DNA of 37,422 nt from Acidovorax sp. SCN 68-22 (lineage in GTDB: Bacteria; Pseudomonadota; Gammaproteobacteria; Burkholderiales; Burkholderiaceae_C). Under the pieces are notes generated by a model. That model saw nothing but the letters and a program-made list of their open reading frames with translations. It ran no database searches and was not told the DNA's origin. Location of the stretch: NCBI GenBank assembly GCA_001724785.1, contig MEDL01000006.1:1-37422 (forward strand). The letters run 5' to 3'. A program made the translations under genes and the position numbers. Of the stretch, positions 28,363-37,035 are shown piece after piece (the first letter of the stretch is position 1; each line of letters starts with the position of its first letter).

Positions 28363-29415
28363 CTAGCGGCCCTGGCGCTTGAGGGCGGCGTCGAGCCGCG
28401 GGAACACCCGTCGGGCATTGCCTTCGAACACCTGAAAGCGCTCGCCGTCCGTGAGGTGGGGTGTGGCGTCCACGTAGCGCCGGGTGTCGTCGTAGTAGTG
28501 GCCGGTGGTCGGGTCGATGCCGCGCACCGCGCCGATCATCTCGCTGGCAAACAGGATGTTCTTCACCGGCATCACCCGCGTGAGCAGGTCGATGCCCGGC
28601 TGGTGGTAGACGCAGGTGTCGAAGAAGAGGTTGTTCAGCAGGTGTTCGTCCAGCAGGGGCTTCTTCATCTCCTGCGCGAGGCCGCGAAAGCGCCCCCAGT
28701 GGTAGGGCACGGCACCGCCGCCGTGCGGAATGACGAAGCGCAGCGTGGGGAAATCCTTGAACAGATCCCCCTGGATGCATTGCATCACCGCCGTGGTGTC
28801 GGCATTCAGGTAGTGCGCGCCGGTGGTGTGGAAGCAGGCGTTGCAGCTGGTGCTCACGTGCACCATCGCCGGAATGTCGTACTCCACCATCTTTTCGTAG
28901 ATCGGGTACCAGTGGCGGTCGGTCAGGGGCGGGCTGGTCCAGTGGCCGCCGCTGGGGTCCGGGTTGAGGTTGATGCCGACAAAGCCGTATTCCTTGACGC
29001 ATTTCTCCAGCTCGGGGATGCAGGTCCGGGGGTCGACGCCGGGCGACTGCGGCAGCATGGCGGCACCGATGAAATGCTGCGGAAACAGCGCACTGACCCG
29101 GTGGCACAGCTCATTGCAGATGGCGGCCCAGGTGCTGGAGATCTGGAAGTCGCCGATGTGGTGCGCCATGAAGCTGGCGCGCGGGCTGAAGATGGTGAGG
29201 TCGCTGCCGCGCTCCTTCATCAGGCGCAGCTGGTTGTTTTCGATCGATTCGCGCAGCTCGTCGTCGGTGATGCGCAGGTCGGCGGGACGCGGCATCGCCG
29301 CCGGGTTCTGGATGCCCGCCACCTGCGCATTGCGCCAGGTTTCCAGCGCCTTGGGGGCGGTGGTGTAGTGGCCGTGGCAGTCGATGACCAGGGGCTGGCC
29401 GTTGGCGTGGGGCAT
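28363..29415 (-). CDS. ligJ: 4-oxalomesaconate hydratase (LigJ/PmdE)
   Basis: Adds water to 4-oxalomesaconate to give 4-carboxy-4-hydroxy-2-oxoadipate. The 350-residue amidohydrolase-2 family enzyme has the metal site [16 protein letters not shown] (10-25; His14, His16), [14 protein letters not shown] (76-89), [48 protein letters not shown] and the C-terminal [16 protein letters not shown]. Length and motifs match the LigJ group rather than decarboxylases of the same superfamily. It is first in the contiguous ligJKIABC run; a 117-bp gap separates it from the DUF1932 gene. Confidence 0.94.
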   Translation of the reverse strand: MPHANGQPLVIDCHGHYTTAPKALETWRNAQVAGIQNPAAMPRPADLRITDDELRESIENNQLRLMKERGSDLTIFSPRASFMAHHIGDFQISSTWAAICNELCHRVSALFPQHFIGAAMLPQSPGVDPRTCIPELEKCVKEYGFVGINLNPDPSGGHWTSPPLTDRHWYPIYEKMVEYDIPAMVHVSTSCNACFHTTGAHYLNADTTAVMQCIQGDLFKDFPTLRFVIPHGGGAVPYHWGRFRGLAQEMKKPLLDEHLLNNLFFDTCVYHQPGIDLLTRVMPVKNILFASEMIGAVRGIDPTTGHYYDDTRRYVDATPHLTDGERFQVFEGNARRVFPRLDAALKRQGR

Positions 29416-29511
29416 GGACTTGTCTCTCCGAGGCGTTCAGCGCGTTCGCTGGGGTGCGTTCTTTTCGGTGATTGTGGGCAGGCGGCTGCCGCCGAACCAG
29501 CCCGCGCCGCC

Positions 29512-29529
29512 ACTAGCAGCTATATCAAA
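29512..29529 (-). repeat. Intergenic repeat, half copy E (minus orientation)
   Basis: On the minus strand ATTTGATATAGCTGCTAG (29529-29512) matches the 5' half (ATAGCTGC...) of copies C and D. The 3' core with GAGGCC is missing. It begins 3 nt after the stop of the DUF1932 gene. Confidence 0.6.
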
Positions 29530-29532
29530 TGG

Positions 29533-30507
29533 TTATGTCTTGCCGTCAGGCATGCCGATATGCGAGGGTTCTCCCTGATCCGCCTGCGTGCCGCGTGCAG
29601 CGAGCAGACGGTCGGCGTAGTCCTGCCAGGGGTGCGGCTGCCCGGCGCCCGCCATGGCGGCGAAGCAGCCGGCGCGGGCCTGGTCGGCCATCCATTGCTG
29701 CTTGTCGGCAATGGCCTCGGCCATGAAGGGCTCGAAGCCCGCTTCGCGCACCGTGCGCGCGGCTTCGCGCATTTCCTCGGCGCGGCGCTGGCCGTGCTGC
29801 ACCACGCGGCTGAAGAAGTAGCTGCCCTGCGCGCTCCAGTCGATGCCCGGAAACGTCTCCTGCAGCGTGGGCAGCATGTGCGCCTCGACGCCGTAGGCCC
29901 GGGCGGTGGCGTAGCTTTCAATGACCAGCGCTTCCAGGCCCTTGATCATCACGCTGCGGCACATCTTGATGGCGCTGGCGACGCCCCACTCGGCGCTGGC
30001 GACCTGGGCGTCCATGCCCCATTGCTGCAGCGTGGCTTGGAGCAGGCCGGCATGCGGCCCGCCAAGCAGCATGGGCACGCGCAGGCCGTAGGGCGGCACC
30101 GAGGTCATCACCGCCGCTTCCACGTAGCGGCCGCCCGACGCCTCGATGTGCTCGGCGCAGGCTTTCTTGGTCCCTGGGGACGCCGAGTTGAGGTCCAGGA
30201 AAACGGTGCCAGGTGCCAGGTGCCCGGCGGCTTCCTGGGCTGCGTCGAGCGCGTTGGACGCCGTGACCGCCGAGATGATCAGGCCGCCCGAGGCCGCCTC
30301 GCACAGGGCGGCCATGGAGCCCTGCAGCGCCACGCCGCAGGCATCGGCGTGCTGTCGCAGGGCGGCTTGCTGGCCGGGATCGGTGAGCTTGCGGTCCCAC
30401 GCGCCGACGCTGGGCTGCGGCGACTGGTCCCGGAGGCCGGCGCCAAAGATACGGCCGACCTCGCCGTAGCCGACGATGCCGATGCGGGAGGGGTTGAATT
30501 CGGGCAT
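29533..30507 (-). CDS. NAD(P)-dependent oxidoreductase with DUF1932 C-terminal domain
   Basis: Member of the 6-phosphogluconate/3-hydroxyisobutyrate dehydrogenase superfamily; substrate unknown. The 324-residue product has the N-terminal Rossmann motif RIGIVGYGEVGRIFGAGL (8-25), the NLNSASPGTK-like substrate stretch (DLNSASPGTKK near 106-116) and an all-helical DUF1932 domain from about 195 (IKMCRSVMIKGLEALVIES). The Lys in KMCRSVMIKG is probably the catalytic lysine of the superfamily. It occupies the position where Comamonas pmd operons carry the tautomerase pmdU. A link to oxalomesaconate metabolism is inference only. Confidence 0.82.
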   Translation of the reverse strand: MPEFNPSRIGIVGYGEVGRIFGAGLRDQSPQPSVGAWDRKLTDPGQQAALRQHADACGVALQGSMAALCEAASGGLIISAVTASNALDAAQEAAGHLAPGTVFLDLNSASPGTKKACAEHIEASGGRYVEAAVMTSVPPYGLRVPMLLGGPHAGLLQATLQQWGMDAQVASAEWGVASAIKMCRSVMIKGLEALVIESYATARAYGVEAHMLPTLQETFPGIDWSAQGSYFFSRVVQHGQRRAEEMREAARTVREAGFEPFMAEAIADKQQWMADQARAGCFAAMAGAGQPHPWQDYADRLLAARGTQADQGEPSHIGMPDGKT

Positions 30508-30528
30508 AGGTCTTCCTTGCAGGGGTTG

Positions 30529-31218
30529 TCAGGCCGGGGCCATGCCCTGGCGCTTTTTGGCGTCGGTGCAGGCCGGTGAGGCCATGAAGCGCAGCAGGGC
30601 GTGCACTGCGTCCGCACGCTGCGAGGAGGCGGCCACGGCCCCCGAGAACACGGTTTCGATCTGGATCGCACGCGGCAGCGGGCCGAGCACCTCGATGCCA
30701 CCGAGGTGCATCAGTTCGCTCCATTGCTGGAAGCCGAGTTCGGCTTCACCGCGCGCCACGAGTTCGCCCACGGGCACGCCGGGAGGCGCCTGCACCGTGC
30801 GGTCCTGCACCGCCTCGGCAATTCCCCAGCGGGCGAACAGCCGCAGCAGCGCCGTGCCGCTGGGGCCGGTGGAATAGGCGATCGAAGCGGCTTGTTCTAT
30901 GGCGCGGCGCACGGCGGCTTCGGTGGCGATGTCGGGGTGCGGCGCGCCCGCGCGCACCGCCACGGCCACGTTTGAGCGCGCAAGGTCCACCCGGCTGCCG
31001 GGTGCCAACCAGCCAGCGGCCTCCAGGGCAACGAGGGCGTCGGACGCAAGAAACACGGCGTCGAACGCTTCGCCCGCCTGCACGCGCCGTGCGGCGTCCA
31101 CGCCGCCGACCGATTCGAGGGCGAGCGGCGTGCCGCCCTCCCGCTGCCACGCCAGGGCAAGCTCGGTCAGCAAGCGCCGTGTGGCCATCGACGAAATGCC
31201 GCGCAAAGGAGTGTCCAT
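30529..31218 (-). CDS. ModA-like substrate-binding-domain protein without a signal peptide
   Basis: A periplasmic-binding-protein type 2 (molybdate-binding-like) fold of 229 residues. Its N-terminus (MDTPLRGISSMATRRLLTELALAWQREG) enters the domain directly, with no export signal or lipobox. Recognisable elements are the ligand-loop Ser pair region RGISSMATRR, DAVFLASDALVALEAAG, SNVAVAVRAGAPHPDI, AYSTGPSGTALLRLF and ELGFQQWSEL. No ABC permease or ATPase is nearby. A cytosolic ligand sensor or scavenger is possible. The start at 31218 is supported because longer frames run into the divergent lysR promoter. Head gene of the lig cluster, 21 bp before the DUF1932 gene. Confidence 0.72.
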   Translation of the reverse strand: MDTPLRGISSMATRRLLTELALAWQREGGTPLALESVGGVDAARRVQAGEAFDAVFLASDALVALEAAGWLAPGSRVDLARSNVAVAVRAGAPHPDIATEAAVRRAIEQAASIAYSTGPSGTALLRLFARWGIAEAVQDRTVQAPPGVPVGELVARGEAELGFQQWSELMHLGGIEVLGPLPRAIQIETVFSGAVAASSQRADAVHALLRFMASPACTDAKKRQGMAPA

Positions 31219-31310
31219 TCGCTCCGTCCTTCCATGGTTGGCCCGCATTGTGCGCAGCGGCGCCGCGCCCTTCCAGGGCCTGGCGCCACTACCAGTTAGA
31301 CCGAAATGGC

Positions 31311-31329
31311 ATGACTTACGGTAAGGTAT
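31311..31329. promoter_or_regulatory. Palindromic operator candidate in the lysR / lig-cluster divergent region
   Basis: CTTAC (31315-31319), G, GTAAG (31321-31325) is a perfect inverted repeat, extended by AT at both ends. It lies 39 bp before the lysR start at 31364 and about 100 bp before the divergent ModA-like gene, a usual place for a LysR-type binding site. It overlaps an alternative ATG at 31328, which speaks against that start. Confidence 0.5.
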
Positions 31330-31363
31330 GCCCAACCAGGCAGGTAAATGGGAGCTGCGGGCA

Positions 31364-32275
31364 ATGGATCTCAAGCAACTCGAGTACTTCGTGCGGGTGG
31401 CCGAACTGGGCAGCTTCACGCGCGCCTCGCAGGCGCTGGAGGTGGCCCAGCCCGCGCTGTCGCGGCAGGTGCGCTTGCTGGAAGTGGAGCTGCGGCACCA
31501 CCTGTTGCTGCGCAACGGCCGGGGCGTGACCCTGACCGAGGCCGGCCAGCTGCTGCTGGAGCATGGGCGGGGCATTCTTCACCAGGTGGCACGGGCGCAG
31601 GAGGAATTGGGCCGGGTGCGCGGCGAACTTGCCGGCCGGGTGGCGGTGGGCCTGCCGCCGAGCATGGCGCGGGCGCTGGCGGTGCCGCTCACACGCGCTT
31701 TTCGCGAGCGCTTGCCCGAGGCCAGCATTTCCATCAGCGAAGGGCTGTCGGCCAGCATGCAGGAGCGCCTGACGCAGGGCGGGCTCGACATCGCCGTGCT
31801 GTACAACGCGCGCCCGGTGGCAGGGCTGGACATCCAGCCGCTGTGCGAGGAGTCCCTGTTCCTGGTGGGGCGCCGCCCGGCGGGGCTGGCGGAAGACCCG
31901 CCGCCCGGGAGCGTTGCCCTGGGCGAGGTCGCCCGGCTGCCCCTGGTCATCCCCAGCCGGCCGAATGCGATCCGCATGCATGTGGAATCCAACATGGCGG
32001 CGATCGGCGTGGCGCCGCGCGTCGAGCTGGAAATGGACGGCGTGACCGCCATCCTCGACCTGGTGGCCGACGGCGCCGGCTACGCCATCCTGCCGCGCAA
32101 TGCCGTGCTGCGCTCGAACAACCCGTCCGCGTTCGTGATGCGGCCGATTGCCGAGCCGGCGCTGCACATCGCGCTGTTCACCGCGGTGAGCGCACTGCGG
32201 CCGGTCACGCTCACCCAGGCCACCACCCGTGCGCTGATCCGCGAAATCATGGGGGCGCAGCAGGAAGGGCCGTGA
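31364..32275 (+). CDS. LysR-type transcriptional regulator (PmdR-like by position)
   Basis: Probable regulator of the divergent lig/pmd cluster. The 303-residue product starts MDLKQLEYFVRVAELGSFTRASQALEVAQPALSRQVRLLE, the LysR winged helix-turn-helix. The C-terminal effector domain begins near 90 (GRVAVGLPPSMA, ILDLVADGAGYAILPRNAV). GGAG stands 9 nt before ATG 31364; a 12-residue longer frame from 31328 would begin inside the operator candidate. LysR proteins control pmd and lig operons in Comamonas and Sphingobium with pathway intermediates as effectors; the effector here is unknown. Confidence 0.9.
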   Translation: MDLKQLEYFVRVAELGSFTRASQALEVAQPALSRQVRLLEVELRHHLLLRNGRGVTLTEAGQLLLEHGRGILHQVARAQEELGRVRGELAGRVAVGLPPSMARALAVPLTRAFRERLPEASISISEGLSASMQERLTQGGLDIAVLYNARPVAGLDIQPLCEESLFLVGRRPAGLAEDPPPGSVALGEVARLPLVIPSRPNAIRMHVESNMAAIGVAPRVELEMDGVTAILDLVADGAGYAILPRNAVLRSNNPSAFVMRPIAEPALHIALFTAVSALRPVTLTQATTRALIREIMGAQQEGP

Positions 32276-32278
32276 TCG

Positions 32279-32340
32279 CTATATTTTTATGAGCTGCTAG
32301 CGCAATATTGGTAAGCGCTGGAGGCCTATTTGGCTTGTAT
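32279..32340 (+). repeat. Intergenic repeat, copy D
   Basis: AGCTGCTAGCGC (32292-32303) is followed by AATATTGG and the core TAAGCGCTGGAGGCC (32312-32326). AGCGC and GCGCT arms form an imperfect hairpin. It starts 4 nt after the lysR stop, in the same orientation, and lies between lysR and the convergent SDR gene, where it could act as a 3' end element. Confidence 0.8.
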
Positions 32341-32371
32341 TTTCGTGGCCGGTGCTCATCGGCCGGGCCTG

Positions 32372-33157
<786 letters not shown>

Positions 33158-33182
33158 GGGGGTCCTGCCTTTCGGGAGCGTG

Positions 33183-35051
33183 TCAGCGGCTGGGTTGGAG
33201 GATGTTCGGCGCGCTGCCGTCGTGCAGCGCCGCCACCAGCGCCGCGCGGTGCTTGAGCACGGCGCGCTGGTTGAGGGAGCCCTTGTCGGTGATCTCGCCC
33301 TTGTCGAGTGAGGGGGGCTCGGTCATCAGCAGGGCGCGGGCGACGCGGCTGGCGCTGCCGGTGGCTTCGCTCGCCAGGTGGTCCAGCACCGCCTCGATGC
33401 GCTGGCGCACGGCCGGGTGGGCGAGCACATCGGCCATCGGCGCGTCGGGGCCGAGGCCGCTGACTTCGCGGCAGGCGGGTGACGGGTACAGCAGGGCACC
33501 CACCTCCGCGCAATTCAGGCCGGTGATCACCGCGTCCTGGAGGTAGGGCGCGCCGGCTGCGAGGATCCTGGCGCGCATCGGGCCGACGCTGACGAAGGTG
33601 CCGGTGGAGAGTTTGAAATCTTCCGCAATGCGGCCGTCGAATGCCAGGCCCCGGTGGATGTCGTTGCGGTCGATCCATTGCACCGCGTCGCCGGTGCACA
33701 GGTAGCCCTCGTCGTCGAAGGCGTCGCGCGTGGCGGCGTCCGAGCGCCAGTAGCCCGGCGTCACGTTCGGGCCGCGGTAGCGCACCTCGGTCTTGCCGTC
33801 CAGGTCCACCAGCTTGAGCACCATGCCAGGCACCGGCACGCCGATGTGGCCCGAGCGCACGTCGGGGCTGTTGACGAACAGGGCGGACGGGGCCGATTCG
33901 GTCATTCCCAGGCCGGTGGCCATCACGATGCGCTCGCCCAGGGCGGCTTCCTGCGTGGCGTGCAGGCTGTCCCAGACCGGCTGGGCCAGGCCCGCCCCGG
34001 CGTAGAAGAACATGCGCACGCGCGACAGCAACCGGTCGCGCAGTGCAGCGTCGGTCTTCATGGCCTGGGCAATCATCTCGAAGCCGGCGGGCACATTGAA
34101 GTACACCGTGGGTGCGATCTCGCGCAGGTTGCGCAGCGTTTCGCCGATCAGCGCCGGCGTGGGCTTGCCGTCGTCGATGTAGAGCGTTCCGCCGTGCTGC
34201 AGCGTCAGGCCGAAGTTGTGGTTGCTGCCAAAGGTGTGGCTCCAGGGCAGCCAGTCCACCAGCACCGGAGGGGCTTCGGCCAGCACGGGCAGCGAGAGCG
34301 TGATCTGCTGCAGGTTGGCGCACCACATGCGCTGCGTGTTGATGACCGGCTTGGGCATCTTGGTGGAGCCACTGGTGAACAGGAATTTCACGATGGTGCC
34401 GGGGCCGGTCGCGTGCATGGCGGCGTCCACGGCGGGCGTGGCGGCGGTCTGGCGCAGGCGCTCGAAGCTGCCTGTGGCGCGGCCCGCCATGGCGCCCTGC
34501 GCCAGCACCACTTCGACATCGGCCGCCACGGTGGCCGCGATGGCCTTGCCGTAGCGCGCGCCATCGGCGGCAAACACCAGGCCGGGGGTCAGCGTGTCCA
34601 TGACGTGGCGCAGCTTGTCGAAATCCTGGCTCACGGTGGCGTAGGCGGGCGACACGGGGCAGTAGGGCACGCCTGCGTAGATGCAGCCCAGCGTCACCAG
34701 CGCGTGCTCGAGGGTGTTCTCGCTCAATACCACCACGGGCCGCTCGGGCGTCAGGCCCCGGTCGAGCAAGGCCTGGCCGATGCTCCGGGCAGCGTCCAGG
34801 GCTTGTGCGTAGCTCACGTGCTGCCAGTCGCCGGTCTGGCCGCCGGGGAGTTGCGCGCGTCGGGCCAGAAAGCTGTGGTCGGGGGTGTTCTCCGCCCAGT
34901 GCACGAGGTAGTCCGTCACGCGCCGGGCGAAGGCGCCGAGCGGCAGTTCGGCCTGCAGGTAGCGCACGCCCGGTGCGCCTTCGCGCAGGTTGACCCGGGT
35001 GACGCCGAAGTTCATCGGGCGGTAGCGCGCAGTGGATGCAGCGGGGGTCAT
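33183..35051 (-). CDS. fcs: Feruloyl-CoA synthetase (hydroxycinnamate-CoA ligase)
   Basis: Activates ferulate, p-coumarate or caffeate to the CoA thioester with ATP. The 622-residue adenylate-forming enzyme has the P-loop FLFTSGSTKMPKPV (224-237), the long feruloyl-CoA synthetase N-terminus (FGVTRVNLREGAPGVRYLQAE), LPWSHTFGSNHNF, the GLGMTESAPSAL adenylate motif and YLCTGDAVQW. The C-terminal hinge and catalytic lysine region is KGEITDKGSLNQR. The start at 35051 has GGAGA 8 nt upstream. It lies between the crotonase and SDR genes. Two steps downstream the module should shorten the side chain. Confidence 0.9.
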   Translation of the reverse strand: MTPAASTARYRPMNFGVTRVNLREGAPGVRYLQAELPLGAFARRVTDYLVHWAENTPDHSFLARRAQLPGGQTGDWQHVSYAQALDAARSIGQALLDRGLTPERPVVVLSENTLEHALVTLGCIYAGVPYCPVSPAYATVSQDFDKLRHVMDTLTPGLVFAADGARYGKAIAATVAADVEVVLAQGAMAGRATGSFERLRQTAATPAVDAAMHATGPGTIVKFLFTSGSTKMPKPVINTQRMWCANLQQITLSLPVLAEAPPVLVDWLPWSHTFGSNHNFGLTLQHGGTLYIDDGKPTPALIGETLRNLREIAPTVYFNVPAGFEMIAQAMKTDAALRDRLLSRVRMFFYAGAGLAQPVWDSLHATQEAALGERIVMATGLGMTESAPSALFVNSPDVRSGHIGVPVPGMVLKLVDLDGKTEVRYRGPNVTPGYWRSDAATRDAFDDEGYLCTGDAVQWIDRNDIHRGLAFDGRIAEDFKLSTGTFVSVGPMRARILAAGAPYLQDAVITGLNCAEVGALLYPSPACREVSGLGPDAPMADVLAHPAVRQRIEAVLDHLASEATGSASRVARALLMTEPPSLDKGEITDKGSLNQRAVLKHRAALVAALHDGSAPNILQPSR

Positions 35052-35139
35052 GTTTTCTTGTCTCCAAATCATCTTTGGTGTTTGCGCTGCGGTAGCTCAG
35101 GCATGGCTCAGGGTCAGGACCGCCGCGCAAGGGCCGCCC

Positions 35140-35203
35140 CGCCGCGCTGGCGGTGTCCCCCTCCCTGCGCAGCGAGAGGAGGGGGAAGCGGCGCAGCCGC
35201 TCA
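35140..35203. repeat. GC-rich compound palindrome between crotonase and fcs
   Basis: CCCCCTCC (35157-35164) pairs with GGAGGGGG (35178-35185) across 13 nt, and AGCGGC (35187-35192) with GCCGCT (35196-35201). The second hairpin overlaps the crotonase stop codon. The rest of the 149-bp gap holds no gene. I recall a similar GC-rich intergenic element in many Comamonadaceae genomes; only one copy is present here. Confidence 0.6.
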
Positions 35204-35986
35204 GGGGGTGGGTTTTACTTTCGCCGCGCGGCCTTCCAGAAAATCCGCGAGGCGGGACTTGGCCTCGGGTGCGCTCTGGGCGATCGCGGCCATCATGGCT
35301 TCGGTGAAGAAGCCCTGGTCGGCCGGCTGCTCGGTGATGCGGGGCAGGGCATGCATCAGTGCGTAGTTGGTGAGCGGGGCGTTCTGCGCCACGCGCACGG
35401 CGAGCTCCAGCGCCTTGTCGAAGGCCTGGCCTTCGGGCACGAGGTACTGGGCAAAGCCCGCCCGCTCGCCGTCCTGTGCGTTGTAGACGCGGCCGGTGAG
35501 CATCATGTCGGTCATGCGCGCCACGCCAATCAGCTTGGGAATGCGCACCGAGCCGCCCCCGCCGACGAAGATGCCGCGTGAGCCCTCGGGCAGTGCGTAA
35601 AACGTGGACGCATCGGCCACGCGCAGGTGGCAGGCGCTGGCCAGCTCCAGCCCGCCGCCCACGACGGCGCCATGCAGCGCCGCGACCACGGGCACCGGGC
35701 CGAATTGCACCCGCTCCAGCGCGGCATGCCACATGCGCGAGTGGTGCAGGCCCTGGGCGGCGTCGCGCTCCTGGAGCTCGGACAAGTCCAGCCCGGCGCA
35801 GAAATGCGGGCCTTCGCCGTCCAGGACGGCGGCGCGCACGGAACCGGGCAGGGTTTCGAACAGCCCGCGCAAGGCCAGGACCAGGCTGTCGCTCAATGCG
35901 TTGCGCTTGGCGGCGCGGGTGAGCCGGATCACAGCGACTTCCTGATGGTCGCCGCGCAGCTCGAAATGGATGTCCGGATGGGTCAT
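35201..35986 (-). CDS. Crotonase-family enoyl-CoA hydratase (CouM/PhdE-like by context)
   Basis: Predicted to hydrate the hydroxycinnamoyl-CoA double bond. The 261-residue product has the oxyanion-hole segments HFCAGLDLSEL (61-71) and GAVVGGGLELA (106-116). Both catalytic glutamates of true hydratases are present: Glu114 (GGGLELAS) and Glu134 (ALPEGSRG). Hydratase/lyases that make vanillin carry a non-Glu residue at the first site (from memory), so a plain hydratase is favoured. The start at 35986 (MTHPDIHFELRG) is preferred because an upstream in-frame start at 36040 would run through the palindromic operator. First gene of the crotonase-fcs-SDR operon. Confidence 0.86.
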   Translation of the reverse strand: MTHPDIHFELRGDHQEVAVIRLTRAAKRNALSDSLVLALRGLFETLPGSVRAAVLDGEGPHFCAGLDLSELQERDAAQGLHHSRMWHAALERVQFGPVPVVAALHGAVVGGGLELASACHLRVADASTFYALPEGSRGIFVGGGGSVRIPKLIGVARMTDMMLTGRVYNAQDGERAGFAQYLVPEGQAFDKALELAVRVAQNAPLTNYALMHALPRITEQPADQGFFTEAMMAAIAQSAPEAKSRLADFLEGRAAKVKPTP

Positions 35987-36011
35987 GAAAGCTTTCTGAA
36001 TGGGCGCATTG

Positions 36012-36030
36012 TGGTTATAGTTAATAACCA
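36012..36030. promoter_or_regulatory. 19-bp palindromic operator candidate in the hydroxycinnamate divergent promoter
   Basis: TGGTTAT (36012-36018), AGTTA, ATAACCA (36024-36030): perfect 7-bp arms with a 5-bp spacer, size and symmetry typical of MarR-family operators. It overlaps -10-like hexamers on both strands (TATAGT at 36016-36021 on plus; TATAAC on minus, 36019-36014). It lies 25 bp before the crotonase and 114 bp before the amidohydrolase start. Confidence 0.65.
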
Positions 36031-36144
36031 ATTCAAGCAAGCGGAGGCGGTTTTTCTTGCGTGTTTACCCTTGCTGTGCGCGACTTCCAGCGTGCATGGC
36101 GCGGTGCGCATGCAGGCCATGAACCCCACCACCAGGAGCCACGC

Positions 36145-37035
36145 ATGGACCACGAGAACCTGATCGCCATCGACATCCACACCCACGCCGAAGTGAGCTG
36201 CTGGAACCCGTTCGACAACTACGGCGAGGAATACGACCGCGCCGCCGACAAGTACTTCAAGAACGGCCGCCGCCCGACCATCGCCGAGACGGTGGCCTAC
36301 TACCGCGCGCAGAAGATCGGCCTGGTCATGTTCACCGTGGACGCCGAGTCCAAGATGGGCCGCCGCCGCATTCCCAACGAAGAAATCGCCGAGGCGGCCA
36401 AGGCGAACAGCGACATGATGGTGGCCTTCGCCAGCATCGACCCGCACAAGGGCAGGATGGGCGCGCGCGAGGCGCGCCGCTTGATCGAGGAGCACGGCAT
36501 CAAGGGCTTCAAGTTCCACCCCACGGTGCAGGCCTACCACCCCTACGACAAGATGGCCTGGCCGATCTACGAGGTGATTGCCGAGCACCGCCTGCCCGCC
36601 ATCTTCCACACCGGCCACAGCGGCATCGGCAGTGGCATGCGCTGCGGCGGCGGCCTGCGGCTGGAGTACAGCAACCCCATGCACCTGGACGACGTGGCCA
36701 TCGACTTCCCCGACATGCAGATCGTCATGGCGCACCCGAGCTTCCCGTGGCAGGACGAAGCCCTGAGCGTGGCCACGCACAAGCCCAACGTCTGGATCGA
36801 TCTGTCCGGCTGGAGCCCCAAGTACTTTCCCAAGCAGCTCGTGCAGTACGCCAACACGCTGCTCAAGGACCGCATCCTGTTCGGCAGCGACTACCCGTTG
36901 ATCACGCCCGAGCGCTGGATGAAAGACTTCCAGGAAGCGGGCTTCAAGCCCGAAGTGATGCCCGGCATCCTGAAGGGCAACGCGGTGCGTCTGCTGGGGC
37001 TGGATGCGAAGCAGCCTGCTGCGGACGCCGCCTGA
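36145..37035 (+). CDS. Amidohydrolase, probable aryl-beta-ketoacyl-CoA hydrolase (CouO/PhdC-like)
   Basis: Amidohydrolase-2 family enzyme of 296 residues. The metal-site residues are visible: His12 and His14 (IDIHTHAEV), His155 (AIFHTGHSG), His197 (VMAHPSFPW) and Asp249 (LFGSDYPL). The GIKGFKFHPTVQAYHPYDK stretch at 118-136 is typical of the family. The start at 36145 has CCAGGAGCC upstream. It is divergent from the crotonase-fcs-SDR operon and convergent with the MarR gene. Such hydrolases in Rhodococcus (CouO) and Corynebacterium (PhdC) release acetyl-CoA from 4-hydroxyphenyl-beta-ketoacyl-CoA to give hydroxybenzoates. No thiolase is present, which fits. A decarboxylase role is the main alternative. 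Confidence 0.78.
   Translation: MDHENLIAIDIHTHAEVSCWNPFDNYGEEYDRAADKYFKNGRRPTIAETVAYYRAQKIGLVMFTVDAESKMGRRRIPNEEIAEAAKANSDMMVAFASIDPHKGRMGAREARRLIEEHGIKGFKFHPTVQAYHPYDKMAWPIYEVIAEHRLPAIFHTGHSGIGSGMRCGGGLRLEYSNPMHLDDVAIDFPDMQIVMAHPSFPWQDEALSVATHKPNVWIDLSGWSPKYFPKQLVQYANTLLKDRILFGSDYPLITPERWMKDFQEAGFKPEVMPGILKGNAVRLLGLDAKQPAADAA

Noticed and set aside
28279-30579. Plus-strand open frame of about 766 codons opposite ligJ and the DUF1932 gene
   Set aside because: It spans two well-recognised minus-strand genes and the gap between them, with low-complexity Ala/Val/Gly/His translation. Shadow frame.
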